Assembly (NCBI RefSeq): GCF_041928815.1
Contig: NZ_JBHFEI010000005.1
Span: forward strand, 248,001-312,000
Reading direction: 5' to 3'
Source of the DNA: JBHFEI01 sp041928815
Lineage (GTDB): Bacteria > Pseudomonadota > Alphaproteobacteria > Rhizobiales > Rhizobiaceae
DNA length: 64,000 nucleotides
The stretch's first letter is position 1, and every line of letters starts with the position of its first letter. The notes beneath the pieces are model-generated. The model was not told the DNA's origin and ran no database searches. It was given only the letters and a program-made list of their open reading frames with translations. The translations under genes were made by a program, and so were the position numbers. Positions 24,837 through 32,383 of the stretch are shown here, one piece after another.

Positions 24837-25586
24837 ATGAGCGACACGGCGCGCACGACGATCGACCAGGGCGAAGTCGACAGGTTTTCCGCGCTCGCGG
24901 CCGAATGGTGGGATCCGACCGGCAAGTTCAAGCCGTTGCACCGCTTCAACCCGGTGCGCCTCGCCTATATCCGCGACACGGCCAGCGCCCATTTCGGCCG
25001 CGATCCGCACGGCCCGCGCCCTTTGAGCGGCCTTCGGCTGCTTGACATCGGCTGCGGCGGCGGGCTGCTCTCCGAGCCGATGGCGCGCATGGGGGCCGAC
25101 GTCGTCGGCGCCGATGCCTCGGAGAAGAACATCGCCGTCGCCCGGATCCACGCCGAGGGCAGCGGCGTTGCCGTCGACTATCGCGCGGAGACGGCGGAGG
25201 CGCTGGCGGCGGCGGGCGAACGTTTCGACATCGTCCTCAACATGGAGGTGGTCGAGCATGTCGCCGATGTCGGCTTCTTTATGGAGACCTGCGCCAGCCT
25301 GGTCAAACCGGGCGGGCTGATGTTCGTCGCGACGATCAACCGCACGATGAAGGCGGCAGCGCTCGCGATCATCGGCGCGGAATACTTGCTGCGCTGGCTG
25401 CCGCGCGGGACGCATCAATACGAGAAGCTGGTGCGTCCGGAGGAACTCGAACGGCCGATCACGGCAAGCGGCATGGAGGTGACGGCGCGAACCGGCGTCT
25501 TCTTCAATCCGCTCGCCAACCGCTGGGCGCTCTCGCCGGATATGGACGTCAACTACATGCTGGTCGCCCGCCGGCCGGCCGCCTGA
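24837..25586 (+). CDS. ubiG: ubiquinone biosynthesis O-methyltransferase UbiG
   Basis: 249-residue SAM-dependent methyltransferase catalysing both O-methylations of ubiquinone synthesis. SAM-binding motif I is 'LLDIGCGGGLLSEPMAR' (about residues 68-84), followed by 'DIVLNMEVVEHVADVG'. UbiG-specific parts are 'RFSALAAEWWDPTGKFKPLH' near the N-terminus and 'LPRGTHQYEKLVRPEEL', the membrane-lipid-contacting insertion. ATG 24837 is preceded by a strong AAAGGAGA. It is convergent with the DUF1178 gene, 7 bases apart. Confidence 0.97.
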   Translation: MSDTARTTIDQGEVDRFSALAAEWWDPTGKFKPLHRFNPVRLAYIRDTASAHFGRDPHGPRPLSGLRLLDIGCGGGLLSEPMARMGADVVGADASEKNIAVARIHAEGSGVAVDYRAETAEALAAAGERFDIVLNMEVVEHVADVGFFMETCASLVKPGGLMFVATINRTMKAAALAIIGAEYLLRWLPRGTHQYEKLVRPEELERPITASGMEVTARTGVFFNPLANRWALSPDMDVNYMLVARRPAA

Positions 25587-25593
25587 GCCGTTC

Positions 25594-26022
25594 TCAGTTG
25601 ACGTCGTCCGGAAGAAAAGGCAGCGGCGCGACGGAAATGCCTTCGGCGCTGAGTTCCCGGGCCTCGTCGATGGTCGCCTTGCCGATTAGGCCGCGCGCCT
25701 CCGCCTCGCCGTAATGGATGCGGCGCGCTTCCTCGACGAAACGCTCTCCGACATCGTCGGAATTTTCCCGGATGGCGGCGACGAGGGCGCGGATCTTGCC
25801 GAGCGCCTCCCTCTGCTGGGCGTCCACGGCGAGCGCATGGCGCTCCTCGCGCTCGCGTGTGCCCGCCACCGCCGGCGCCATCAGCCGTTTCCGCACCCGC
25901 GCCGACTGGCAGACGGGACAGGAGACGAGACCGCGCTCGGACTGGGCGTCGAAATCCGCGCCGGAGGCGAACCAGCCGTCGAAGCCATGGCCGTTGTCGC
26001 AGGCGAGACTGAAGTGGATCAA
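25594..26022 (-). CDS. DUF1178 family protein
   Basis: 142-residue protein with an N-terminal zinc-ribbon-like pair: Cys8 ('SLACDNGHGFDGWF') and a 'CPVC' near residue 35, followed by a basic 'RVRKRLMAP' segment and a helical tail ending 'LPFLPDDVN'. This is the DUF1178 layout, with no assigned function. Its start overlaps the nitrilase stop by 4 bases (26019-26022), so the two are translationally coupled, an arrangement recurring in alphaproteobacteria. Confidence 0.9.
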   Translation of the reverse strand: MIHFSLACDNGHGFDGWFASGADFDAQSERGLVSCPVCQSARVRKRLMAPAVAGTREREERHALAVDAQQREALGKIRALVAAIRENSDDVGERFVEEARRIHYGEAEARGLIGKATIDEARELSAEGISVAPLPFLPDDVN

Positions 26023-26879
26023 GCCGCAGCCTCTCCCGTCGGGCGCGGCGCTTCGACGTCCTCGAGCGCGAAGGCGCGGGCGTTCCTGAGGTTGGGGATC
26101 TTCGCGCGGGCCGCCTGCACCGCGCCGGTATCGATCTCGGCGAGTACGACCGCCTCGCCGATGCCGCCGGCAGAGGCGAGCACCCGCCCCCAGGGATCGA
26201 CGATCATGGAATGGCCGAAGGTCTCGCGGCCGTCCTCATGCAGGCCGCCCTGCGCGGCGGCGACGACGAAGGCGCCGTTCTCGATCGCCCGCGCCCGGAC
26301 CAGCACGTCCCAATGGGCTTCGCCGGTCTGGCGGGTGAAGGCGGCCGGCAGCGTCATCACCTCGGCGCCGGCGACCGCCTGCCGGCGGAACAGCTCGGGA
26401 AAGCGGAGGTCGTAGCAGATGGCGAAGCCGAGGGTGCCGAGCGCGGTCCGCGCGATGCGGGCGGTCTCTCCCGGCCGGTAGGTGGCGCTCTCCCGCCAGC
26501 TCTCGCCCCCGTCGAGATCGACGTCGAACATGTGGATCTTGTCGTAGGCCAGGATCCGCGCCCCGTCCGGGCCGAACAGGATGCCGCGATTGGCGACCTT
26601 GCCGTCCTCGACGGCGATCGCCGTCGAGCCGAGATGCATATGGATGCCGAGTTCGACGGCGAGACGACGCGCGGCAGCGACGACCGGATCCTCCGCCTCG
26701 CCCTTCAGCATCGCCTTCAGCGCCGCGCGGTCGCGTACGAGCGCACCCGTCATTTCCGGCGTCTGCACATAGGTCGCGCCCTGCGATGCAGCCTCCCGCA
26801 CCAGCCGCTCCATCGCGTCGATATTGCGGGCGGGCTGCGTGCCCGAACACATCTGGATGGCGGCGGCGACGAAGGGCAT
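26019..26879 (-). CDS. carbon-nitrogen hydrolase (nitrilase superfamily)
   Basis: 286-residue nitrilase-superfamily amidase with the full catalytic triad: Glu42 ('QTPEMTG'), Lys114 ('AYDKIHMFDVDL') and Cys155 ('FAICYDLRFPELF'). 'YDKIHMFDVDL' and 'ICYDLRFPELFR' are the signature of the Nit1/deaminated-glutathione amidase branch, so removal of aberrantly transaminated glutathione is the likely role. A neighbouring glutaredoxin gene (grxC, 12 bases upstream) fits a glutathione-linked operon: grxC-nitrilase-DUF1178, possibly with comF. Confidence 0.93.
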   Translation of the reverse strand: MPFVAAAIQMCSGTQPARNIDAMERLVREAASQGATYVQTPEMTGALVRDRAALKAMLKGEAEDPVVAAARRLAVELGIHMHLGSTAIAVEDGKVANRGILFGPDGARILAYDKIHMFDVDLDGGESWRESATYRPGETARIARTALGTLGFAICYDLRFPELFRRQAVAGAEVMTLPAAFTRQTGEAHWDVLVRARAIENGAFVVAAAQGGLHEDGRETFGHSMIVDPWGRVLASAGGIGEAVVLAEIDTGAVQAARAKIPNLRNARAFALEDVEAPRPTGEAAA

Positions 26880-26891
26880 GGGCAGGGATCC

Positions 26892-27149
26892 TCAGGCGGC
26901 GAGCAGCGGATCGAGACGGCCGGCGCGCTCCAGCGCGTGGAGATCGTCGCAGCCGCCGACATGGGTGCCGTTGATGAAGATCTGCGGGAAGGTCGAGCCG
27001 CCATTGGCGCGCGCGATCATCTCCTTGCGGATCTCCGGCGAATAAGTGGCGTCGTGCTCGACAAAGGCGACGCCCTTGGTCTCGAGCAGCTTCTTCGCCG
27101 CCGAGCAGTAGCCGCAAAACTGACGCGTATAGATATCCACCGATGCCAT
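26892..27149 (-). CDS. grxC: glutaredoxin 3
   Basis: 85-residue class I glutaredoxin. Active site C-G-Y-C at residues 12-15 ('FCGYCSAAKKLL'), a slight variant of the common CPYC; the cis-Pro glutathione-binding loop 'STFPQIFINGTHVGGCDDL' follows. It reduces disulfides and glutathione adducts using glutathione. It lies between comF and the nitrilase gene on the same strand with short spacings and is probably part of one operon. Confidence 0.96.
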   Translation of the reverse strand: MASVDIYTRQFCGYCSAAKKLLETKGVAFVEHDATYSPEIRKEMIARANGGSTFPQIFINGTHVGGCDDLHALERAGRLDPLLAA

Positions 27150-27192
27150 CGATCCCGCCGCCTGTCGCGGCCCCCGTTTCGTCCAACCGCCA

Positions 27193-27963
27193 TCATATAG
27201 GAGCCGTCATCACCCTTGCAAAGGTCAAAACCGCCACGCTTGCCGCGCCGGCGCGCTTCAGCGCCCGTGTCGCGGCCGAGACGGTGGCGCCGGTCGTATA
27301 GACGTCGTCGACGAGGACGATCGCCCGGCCGAAGACCTCCGGCGCGGCCGCGGCCGGAACGGCGAAGGCACCGCGCACGTTCTCCGCCCGCTGGCGCGCG
27401 CCGAGGCCCACCTGGCGCATCGTGTGGCGATGGCGCTGGAGCCCGTCGGCGAGGAAAGGCTTGCCCGCCTGGCGCGCCACCGAGCGGGCAAGTTCGGCCG
27501 ACTGGTTGAACTTCCGACCCATCAGCCGCAACGGATGCAAGGGGACGGCGACGACGGCGTCGCAGGCGGGCAGGATGTCGCCGCCGGCCCGCACCATCCA
27601 GCCGGCCATCATCTCGACGAGATCGGTGCGGTCGCGATATTTGAGCCCGTGGACGAGCCGCCGCGCCACCCCCTCGTGCAGCGCGGCCGACCGCAGCCTG
27701 TCGAAGACCGGCGGCGCGGCGATCGAAAGCGGGCTCACGGCACCCTCGCCATGGTCGCGGGCAAAGGGCAGGCCGAGGATCTCGCAATAGGGCCGGGCGA
27801 TGAAGGGCATTTCCTGCCAGCAGCCGGCGCAGAGCGCGCTGTGCCGGCCCGTGAGCCGGCCGCATCCGGGACAGACCGGCGGATAGAGACAGGCGGCGAG
27901 CCAGCGCAACACTGCCGCCGCCTGCGAGGCTGCCGCCGGTTTTTCGCCGTCTTCCCCGGCCAT
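27193..27963 (-). CDS. ComF family protein (amidophosphoribosyltransferase-like)
   Basis: About 256 residues. The N-terminal zinc-finger-like cluster 'CPGCGRL...CAGCW' is followed by a phosphoribosyltransferase domain with the PRPP loop 'AIVLVDDVYTTGATVSAA' near the C-terminus and 'DAVVAVPLHPLRLMGRKFNQ' before it. ComF proteins take part in DNA uptake in some bacteria; in rhizobia the role is undefined. I prefer the ATG at 27963, which has GGGAAG 7 bases upstream, over the one at 27984. It is divergent from the methyltransferase gene. Confidence 0.9.
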   Translation of the reverse strand: MAGEDGEKPAAASQAAAVLRWLAACLYPPVCPGCGRLTGRHSALCAGCWQEMPFIARPYCEILGLPFARDHGEGAVSPLSIAAPPVFDRLRSAALHEGVARRLVHGLKYRDRTDLVEMMAGWMVRAGGDILPACDAVVAVPLHPLRLMGRKFNQSAELARSVARQAGKPFLADGLQRHRHTMRQVGLGARQRAENVRGAFAVPAAAAPEVFGRAIVLVDDVYTTGATVSAATRALKRAGAASVAVLTFARVMTAPI

Positions 27964-28026
27964 GGATTGACTTCCCGCCGTCATCGCCCCATTCGCTCGC
28001 CATCATCGCGCCTGGAGAAGACTATC

Positions 28027-28911
28027 GTGGAAATCCTGTTTGACCAGAGCTTCATCGCCGCGCGGCGGCGCCGGGCGCTCCGCGCTGGCGGCGAGGATTT
28101 CCTGCTGCGGCTGGCGGCCGGCGAACTCGTCGAGCGGCTCGGCGTGGTCGAGCGCCATTTCGACCATGCTGTCGAGCTCAACGGCCATACCGGACTGACG
28201 GCGCGGCTGCTGCGCCAGTCCGGCAAGGTCGGCCGTGTCACCCGCATCGAGGCCGACGCCGCCTTCGGCACGGCCGACGACCCGGTCGAGATCGCACGCC
28301 CCGACACCGTACCGCTCCCCGCGGCAAGCGCCAACCTGATCGTCTCGCCGCTGTCGCTGCACCTGACCAACGACACGCCGGGGGTGCTGGTGCAGGTGGC
28401 GCGGGCGCTGGCACCCGACGGCCTGTTCCTCGCGGCGATCCCCGGTGCCGGCACGCTGCAGGAACTGCGCGACGCGCTGCTTGCCGCCGAGACCGAACTG
28501 ACCGGCGGCGCGAGCCCGCGCGTCATCCCCTTCGCCGGCATCCGCGAGGTCGGCGCGCTGCTGCAACGGGCGGGCCTGGCGCTTCCGGTCGTCGATGCCG
28601 AGCACCACACCGTGCGCTACGATTCCCTCTTCCCGCTGATGGCGGACCTGAGGGCGATGGGCATGAGCAATCCGCTCGCCGCGCGAAGCCGGCGGCCGCT
28701 GCGCCGCGACGTGCTGGCGCGCGCGGCCGAGATCTATGCGGAGCGTTACTCCGACGCCGACGGGCGGGTGCGCGCCACCTTCTCGTTCATCTACGCCTCG
28801 GCCTGGAAGCCGCATGAGAGCCAGCAGAAGCCGCTGCGTCCCGGCTCGGCCCGCCGCAGACTGGCCGACGCGCTGTCGACAGTGGAGAAAAAACTCAAGG
28901 ACGACGGATAG
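28027..28911 (+). CDS. class I SAM-dependent methyltransferase (BioC/NDUFAF5-like)
   Basis: 294-residue protein resembling the alphaproteobacterial relatives of the mitochondrial complex I factor NDUFAF5 and of BioC. Clues are 'MEILFDQSFIAARRRRALR' at the start, 'DFLLRLAAGELVERL' and the family's 'SANLIVSPLSLHLTNDTPG' replacing motif post-II, followed by 'SPRVIPFAGIREVGALLQRAG' and 'ATFSFIYASAWKPHESQQK'. The SAM glycine loop is weak ('VELNGHTGLTARLL'). The start is GTG 28027, preceded by GGAG. The substrate is unproven; hydroxylation or methylation of a respiratory-complex subunit is a family-based guess. Confidence 0.85.
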   Translation: MEILFDQSFIAARRRRALRAGGEDFLLRLAAGELVERLGVVERHFDHAVELNGHTGLTARLLRQSGKVGRVTRIEADAAFGTADDPVEIARPDTVPLPAASANLIVSPLSLHLTNDTPGVLVQVARALAPDGLFLAAIPGAGTLQELRDALLAAETELTGGASPRVIPFAGIREVGALLQRAGLALPVVDAEHHTVRYDSLFPLMADLRAMGMSNPLAARSRRPLRRDVLARAAEIYAERYSDADGRVRATFSFIYASAWKPHESQQKPLRPGSARRRLADALSTVEKKLKDDG

Positions 28912-28949
28912 AGCACGTTCGGTGACCACCGGCTCACCGAACGTGCTCT
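28910..28949. terminator. perfect 16-bp inverted repeat after the methyltransferase gene
   Basis: Arms AGAGCACGTTCGGTGA (28910-28925) and TCACCGAACGTGCTCT (28934-28949) are perfectly complementary around an 8-base loop. The left arm includes the last two bases of the methyltransferase stop codon. A TTTTGTT run follows at 28954-28960, so it may work as a terminator on the + strand. Confidence 0.75.
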
Positions 28950-28952
28950 CAC

Positions 28953-29116
28953 CTTTTGTTCTTGTCGCAGTGTCCGAGGCCGAAGCGATCCCGCTTCTAC
29001 GGGAAATGCCGCAGGCCGCGGCTCGATCCGGCTGACACGGAACGGCGCTCGGAACGCTCTGTTTCGCAGCGTCATCGTGCCGAAGCGCGCTTGGCTCCGG
29101 CCGGATCATGCTTCGG
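28953..29116. repeat. dispersed intergenic repeat, two degenerate units
   Basis: Two tandem degenerate copies (about 28953-29005 and 29055-29116) of a ~60-bp unit of the form TTTTGTT...GTCCGA.GCCGAAGCGATCCCGCTT. The same unit occurs twice in inverted orientation at 39061-39190. In the first copy 'CCGAAGCGATCCCGCTT' matches the copy at 39061 base for base over this stretch. It has no coding potential and resembles short palindromic intergenic elements of Rhizobiaceae. Confidence 0.65.
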
Positions 29117-29119
29117 GCG

Positions 29120-29293
29120 TCAGTCGCGCGCGGTGACGATCGCTTCCCGGATCGCGTCAAAGGCCGCCTGGATCTCGGTCGAAAACGCGGTCATGCCGCT
29201 GATCATGGCGATGCTGATCAGCGCGGTCAGAAGTCCGTATTCGACGGCGGTCGCCGCGGAGCGGTCCCTGATCAGTCGGCGAAGAATGCTCAT
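29120..29293 (-). CDS. Flp-family type IVb pilin
   Basis: 57-residue pilin: 'MSILRRLIRDRSAATAVEYG' followed by the hydrophobic helix 'LLTALISIAMISGMTAF' and a short polar tail. The Ala-Val-Glu-Tyr-Gly core with Glu at the fifth position after the basic leader is the Flp/Fap pilin signature processed by a TadV/CpaA-type peptidase. No tad/cpa assembly genes are nearby, so it is an orphan pilin that would depend on a tad locus elsewhere. It is followed on the same strand by nothing but a repeat and preceded by a single-helix membrane protein gene. Confidence 0.88.
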   Translation of the reverse strand: MSILRRLIRDRSAATAVEYGLLTALISIAMISGMTAFSTEIQAAFDAIREAIVTARD

Positions 29294-29352
29294 CACGGCG
29301 CCCCTGCTCCTTCAAGGCCAGACAGATTCACGGCCAGACAGACCGGCGCCCC

Positions 29353-29667
29353 TCAGCAGCCGCTGGAATTGCCTTCCCCGTCGATGATGCAGACGGCGCC
29401 CGGCGTTTCCTCGAGAATGCTGCGGCGGATCGTGTAGGTCTTGCCGCTGTCCTTCGGCACGGATCCCGTGACGACGTCGTCATAGGCGAGCGGCGCCCGC
29501 GCGAACAGACTGTCGTCCTTCGACGACAGCATGGGCGTCAGGATCAGGCTGAGGGCGATCACCGCCGTGCCGAAGAGCAGGGCGAGGTTCAGCGCGCCCG
29601 TGCGGCGCGACTGCGCCGCGACCAGGTCCTTTTCCTGAACCGTTCTCCAGAAATCCTCGTCCACCAT
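29353..29667 (-). CDS. single-helix membrane protein, unknown function
   Basis: 104 residues: a cytoplasmic N-terminus 'MVDEDFWRTVQEKDLVAAQSR', one membrane helix at about 26-46 ('LNLALLFGTAVIALSLILTP') and a periplasmic C-terminal part with two Cys ('GAVCIIDGEGNSSGC') that could form a disulfide. No family is recognised. It lies directly upstream of the orphan Flp pilin gene (59-base gap, same strand), which makes a shared role in pilin handling conceivable but unproven. Confidence 0.6.
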   Translation of the reverse strand: MVDEDFWRTVQEKDLVAAQSRRTGALNLALLFGTAVIALSLILTPMLSSKDDSLFARAPLAYDDVVTGSVPKDSGKTYTIRRSILEETPGAVCIIDGEGNSSGC

Positions 29668-29848
29668 TCCCAGCCTCTCACGATCGGGGGAGGAGCTGGC
29701 CGTCCGCCGGCCGCCCTCGGCCCGTCCGGCCGTCTCGACGATCCATGTCGAAACTGTTGCCAGATAGCCTCACGCACCCATCATGCGCGGGAATGATAAA
29801 CGAGGGGTTAATTCCCGGACGGGATTTCTTCGGATACCGGCGCCGGGC

Positions 29849-30268
29849 TCACAGGAGGTCGAGGAGAAAGGGGATCAACGGCTCGTCCGCCGCGGGCATC
29901 GGATAGTCGCGCAGCGCCTGCGGCCGCACCCATTTCAGCGCCTGCCCCTCGCGGCCCGTCGCCACCCCGTCGTAGCGCCGGCAGACATAGAGCGGCATCA
30001 GCAGGTGGAAATCGTCGTAGCCATGGCTGGCGAAGGTGAGCGGCGCGAGGCAGGGGACGCGGGTGACGATGCCGAGCTCTTCCGAAAGCTCGCGCACCAG
30101 CGTCTCCTCCGGCGTCTCGCCCGGCTCGACCTTGCCGCCGGGAAACTCCCAGAGCCCGGCCATCGCCTTGCCCTCGGGGCGCTGTGCCAGAAGCACGCGC
30201 CCGTCGGCGTCGATCAGCGCGCAGGCCGCGACGAGAACGATCTTCCTGTCTTTCGATGCATCGGTCAC
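29849..30268 (-). CDS. mutT: 8-oxo-dGTP diphosphatase MutT
   Basis: 139-residue Nudix enzyme that removes oxidised guanine nucleotides. The Nudix box begins 'GGKVEPGETPEE' and ends 'RELSEELGI', and 'VLLAQRPEGKAMAGLWEFP' just before it is the MutT signature. The start is GTG 30266-30268, whose bases overlap the stop of the GNAT gene (GTGA), the typical argJ-GNAT-mutT coupling in rhizobia. The conserved strand 'KIVLVAACALIDADGRV' follows the start at once, supporting this choice. The frame is open 33 codons further upstream but within the GNAT gene. Confidence 0.93.
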   Translation of the reverse strand: MTDASKDRKIVLVAACALIDADGRVLLAQRPEGKAMAGLWEFPGGKVEPGETPEETLVRELSEELGIVTRVPCLAPLTFASHGYDDFHLLMPLYVCRRYDGVATGREGQALKWVRPQALRDYPMPAADEPLIPFLLDLL

Positions 30269-31038
30269 GGCGCGGGCCTCCAGTAGCGGTAGCGGTAGAT
30301 TTCCTCGAAGCCGAAGGCGCGGTAGAGGGCGAGCGCGGGCAGGTTTACGGCATCGACCTGCAGCCACGCCGCCTCGGCGCCGCGCAGCCGCGCCCAGCGC
30401 AGCCCGGCCGACAGGATGGCCGAGCCGGTGCCCTGGCGCCGCAGGCCGGCATGGACGGCGAGCTGGAGGATGCCGGCGAGGGTGCGGTCATGGACGAGGA
30501 GGCAGACGGCCGCCGGGCCGAAGGCGTCGTTGTCGAGCAGGAAAAGCCCCGTCTCCGCCTCGATCCGGCCGATGACCGCGGCGATCGCCGCAGCGCCGCC
30601 GTCGGCCTCGCCCTCGATTCGCGCCCGCGCCGCCGCGAAGCGGTCGAGATCGCGCACCGGCAGCAGGTCGACCCCGCCGGGCGGCTCCGCCCGGCCGAGA
30701 TCGGCGGCCATGACGATGCTTTCGGAAAAGGACCGCCAGCCCGCCGCGGCCATATGCGCGACGAGCGGCGCCGGCGCGAGCGGCGACTGGCGCACCGTCA
30801 GCACCTGCCCGGCAGCGGCGAAGCGCCGCGCCGCCTCGGCGAGCCGGGGAGCGGCCTCGGCACCGTCGGCGGGATCGAGCGGATTGACGCAGTTGAGACG
30901 CTTCGAGGCGTGATCCGGCGTCAGCCGCAGCAGCCAGGTGCCGTCATAGAGCGACTGGCGCGCCGGCCAGGCGCGAAACCCGGCCGCCTCCAGCCGGCGC
31001 ACCGTCGCAAGGTTCGCGCGAGGGGCCCCCTGCCCCAT
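30265..31038 (-). CDS. GNAT family N-acetyltransferase
   Basis: 257-residue protein with a C-terminal GNAT domain: acetyl-CoA loop 'LAVHAGLRRQGTGSAIL' (R-x-x-G-x-G/A type) near residue 200 and 'VDAVNLPALALYRAFGFEEI' near the end. The N-terminal half is a second, degenerate GNAT-like lobe ('RRLEAAGFRAWPARQSLYDG'). It starts 5 bases after the argJ stop and overlaps the mutT start, so argJ, this gene and mutT form one operon. The acceptor substrate is unknown. Confidence 0.9.
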   Translation of the reverse strand: MGQGAPRANLATVRRLEAAGFRAWPARQSLYDGTWLLRLTPDHASKRLNCVNPLDPADGAEAAPRLAEAARRFAAAGQVLTVRQSPLAPAPLVAHMAAAGWRSFSESIVMAADLGRAEPPGGVDLLPVRDLDRFAAARARIEGEADGGAAAIAAVIGRIEAETGLFLLDNDAFGPAAVCLLVHDRTLAGILQLAVHAGLRRQGTGSAILSAGLRWARLRGAEAAWLQVDAVNLPALALYRAFGFEEIYRYRYWRPAP

Positions 31039-31043
31039 CCCGG

Positions 31044-32285
31044 TCAGCTCCGGTAGTCGCCGTTGATCTCGACATAGTCCTTGGTGAGGTCGCAGGTATA
31101 GACGGTGGCCCGCCCCGCGCCGAGGCCGAGATCGACGCGAACGGTGATGTCCTCCTCCTTCATAACAGCCGTCGTGGCGGCTTCCGAATAGGCCGGATCG
31201 CGCTCGCCGTCGACGGCGACACGCACGTCGCCGAACCAGATCGCCAGCCGGTCGCGCTCTGCCCTCTCGCCGGACTTGCCGACGGCCATGACGACGCGGC
31301 CCCAGTTGGCGTCCTCGCCGGCGACCGCCGTCTTGACGAGCGGCGAATTGGCGATCGACAGCGCCACGCGCTTGGCCGCCGCGTCGCTTTCCGCCCCTTC
31401 GACCGTGACGGCGACCATCTTGCGCGCGCCCTCGCCGTCGCGCACCACCTGGAGCGCGAGATCGTGCAGGAGCGCGTTGAGCGCCCGGCGGAAGTCCGCG
31501 GCCGCCGGATCCTGCGCCTCCTCGATGCGCGCCTGCCCGTCCTCGGCCGCGGCACCCGTCGCAAACAGCATCAGCGTGTCGGAGGTCGAGGTGTCGCTGT
31601 CGACGGTGACCGAATTGAAGCTCGGGCCGACGCCCTCGGCGAGCATCGCCTGCAGCGCGGCCGGCGCGATGTCGGCATCGGTGACGACGAAGGAGAGCAT
31701 CGTCGCCATGTCGGGCGCGATCATGCCGGCGCCCTTGGCGATGCCGTTGATGGTGACCGCGACGCCGCCGATCGTCGCCCGCGCGGTGGCGACCTTCGGA
31801 TAGGTGTCGGTGGTCATGATCGCCTTGGCCGCCTCCAGCCAGAAGTCGCCGCTGGCCGTTTCGTTGAGGCGGTCGAGCACGCCGGAAAACTTCGTCGCGT
31901 CGAGCGGCTCGCCGATGACGCCGGTCGAGGCGAGGAAGACCTCGCCCGTCGCGCAGCCGACGGCGGCGGCGGCGGACTGCGCCGTCATCTCGGTCGCCTC
32001 GCGGCCGCGCCGGCCGGTAAAGGCATTGGCGTTGCCGGAATTGACGACGACGGCGCGGGCGACGCCGCCGGCAAGGTTCGCCCGGCAGAAATCGACCGGC
32101 GCGGAGGGGCATTTCGAGCGGGTGAAGACGCCCGCCGCCGCCACCGGCCGGTCGAAGACCATCATCAGCACGTCGGTTCGGTTCTTGTATTTGATGCCGG
32201 CTGCCGCCGTCGCCATGCGCACGCCGCGCAGCACGGGCATGTCGGGATAAAGTTTCGGGGCGAGCGGGGAAACGGCGGTCGACAT
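31044..32285 (-). CDS. argJ: bifunctional glutamate N-acetyltransferase/amino-acid acetyltransferase ArgJ
   Basis: 413-residue ornithine acetyltransferase of the cyclic arginine pathway, transferring acetyl from N-acetylornithine to glutamate. The autocleavage site is visible in 'KGAGMIAPDMATML': cleavage before Thr195 creates the alpha and beta chains with Thr195 as nucleophile. Other conserved parts are 'VVVNSGNANAFTG', 'STGVIGEPL' and the C-terminal 'CDLTKDYVEINGDYRS'. The ATG at 32283-32285 fits the family. It heads an argJ-GNAT-mutT operon, downstream of a parvulin gene and separated from it by a palindromic hairpin. Confidence 0.97.
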   Translation of the reverse strand: MSTAVSPLAPKLYPDMPVLRGVRMATAAAGIKYKNRTDVLMMVFDRPVAAAGVFTRSKCPSAPVDFCRANLAGGVARAVVVNSGNANAFTGRRGREATEMTAQSAAAAVGCATGEVFLASTGVIGEPLDATKFSGVLDRLNETASGDFWLEAAKAIMTTDTYPKVATARATIGGVAVTINGIAKGAGMIAPDMATMLSFVVTDADIAPAALQAMLAEGVGPSFNSVTVDSDTSTSDTLMLFATGAAAEDGQARIEEAQDPAAADFRRALNALLHDLALQVVRDGEGARKMVAVTVEGAESDAAAKRVALSIANSPLVKTAVAGEDANWGRVVMAVGKSGERAERDRLAIWFGDVRVAVDGERDPAYSEAATTAVMKEEDITVRVDLGLGAGRATVYTCDLTKDYVEINGDYRS

Positions 32286-32313
32286 CTGGTCCTCGGCGGT
32301 TCGATCAACGGTC

Positions 32314-32335
32314 GACGGGGCCGATCGGCCCCGTC
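32314..32335. terminator. palindromic hairpin between the parvulin gene and argJ
   Basis: GACGGGGCC GATC GGCCCCGTC is a perfect palindrome with 9-bp arms and a GATC centre, about 50 bases downstream of the parvulin stop. There is no long U-run on the minus strand; it probably limits or stabilises the parvulin transcript. Confidence 0.6.
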
Positions 32336-32383
32336 TCAATTCTCTTCTCTCATCCCGCGCGTGACGGGCGTGTGACCGGCGGA

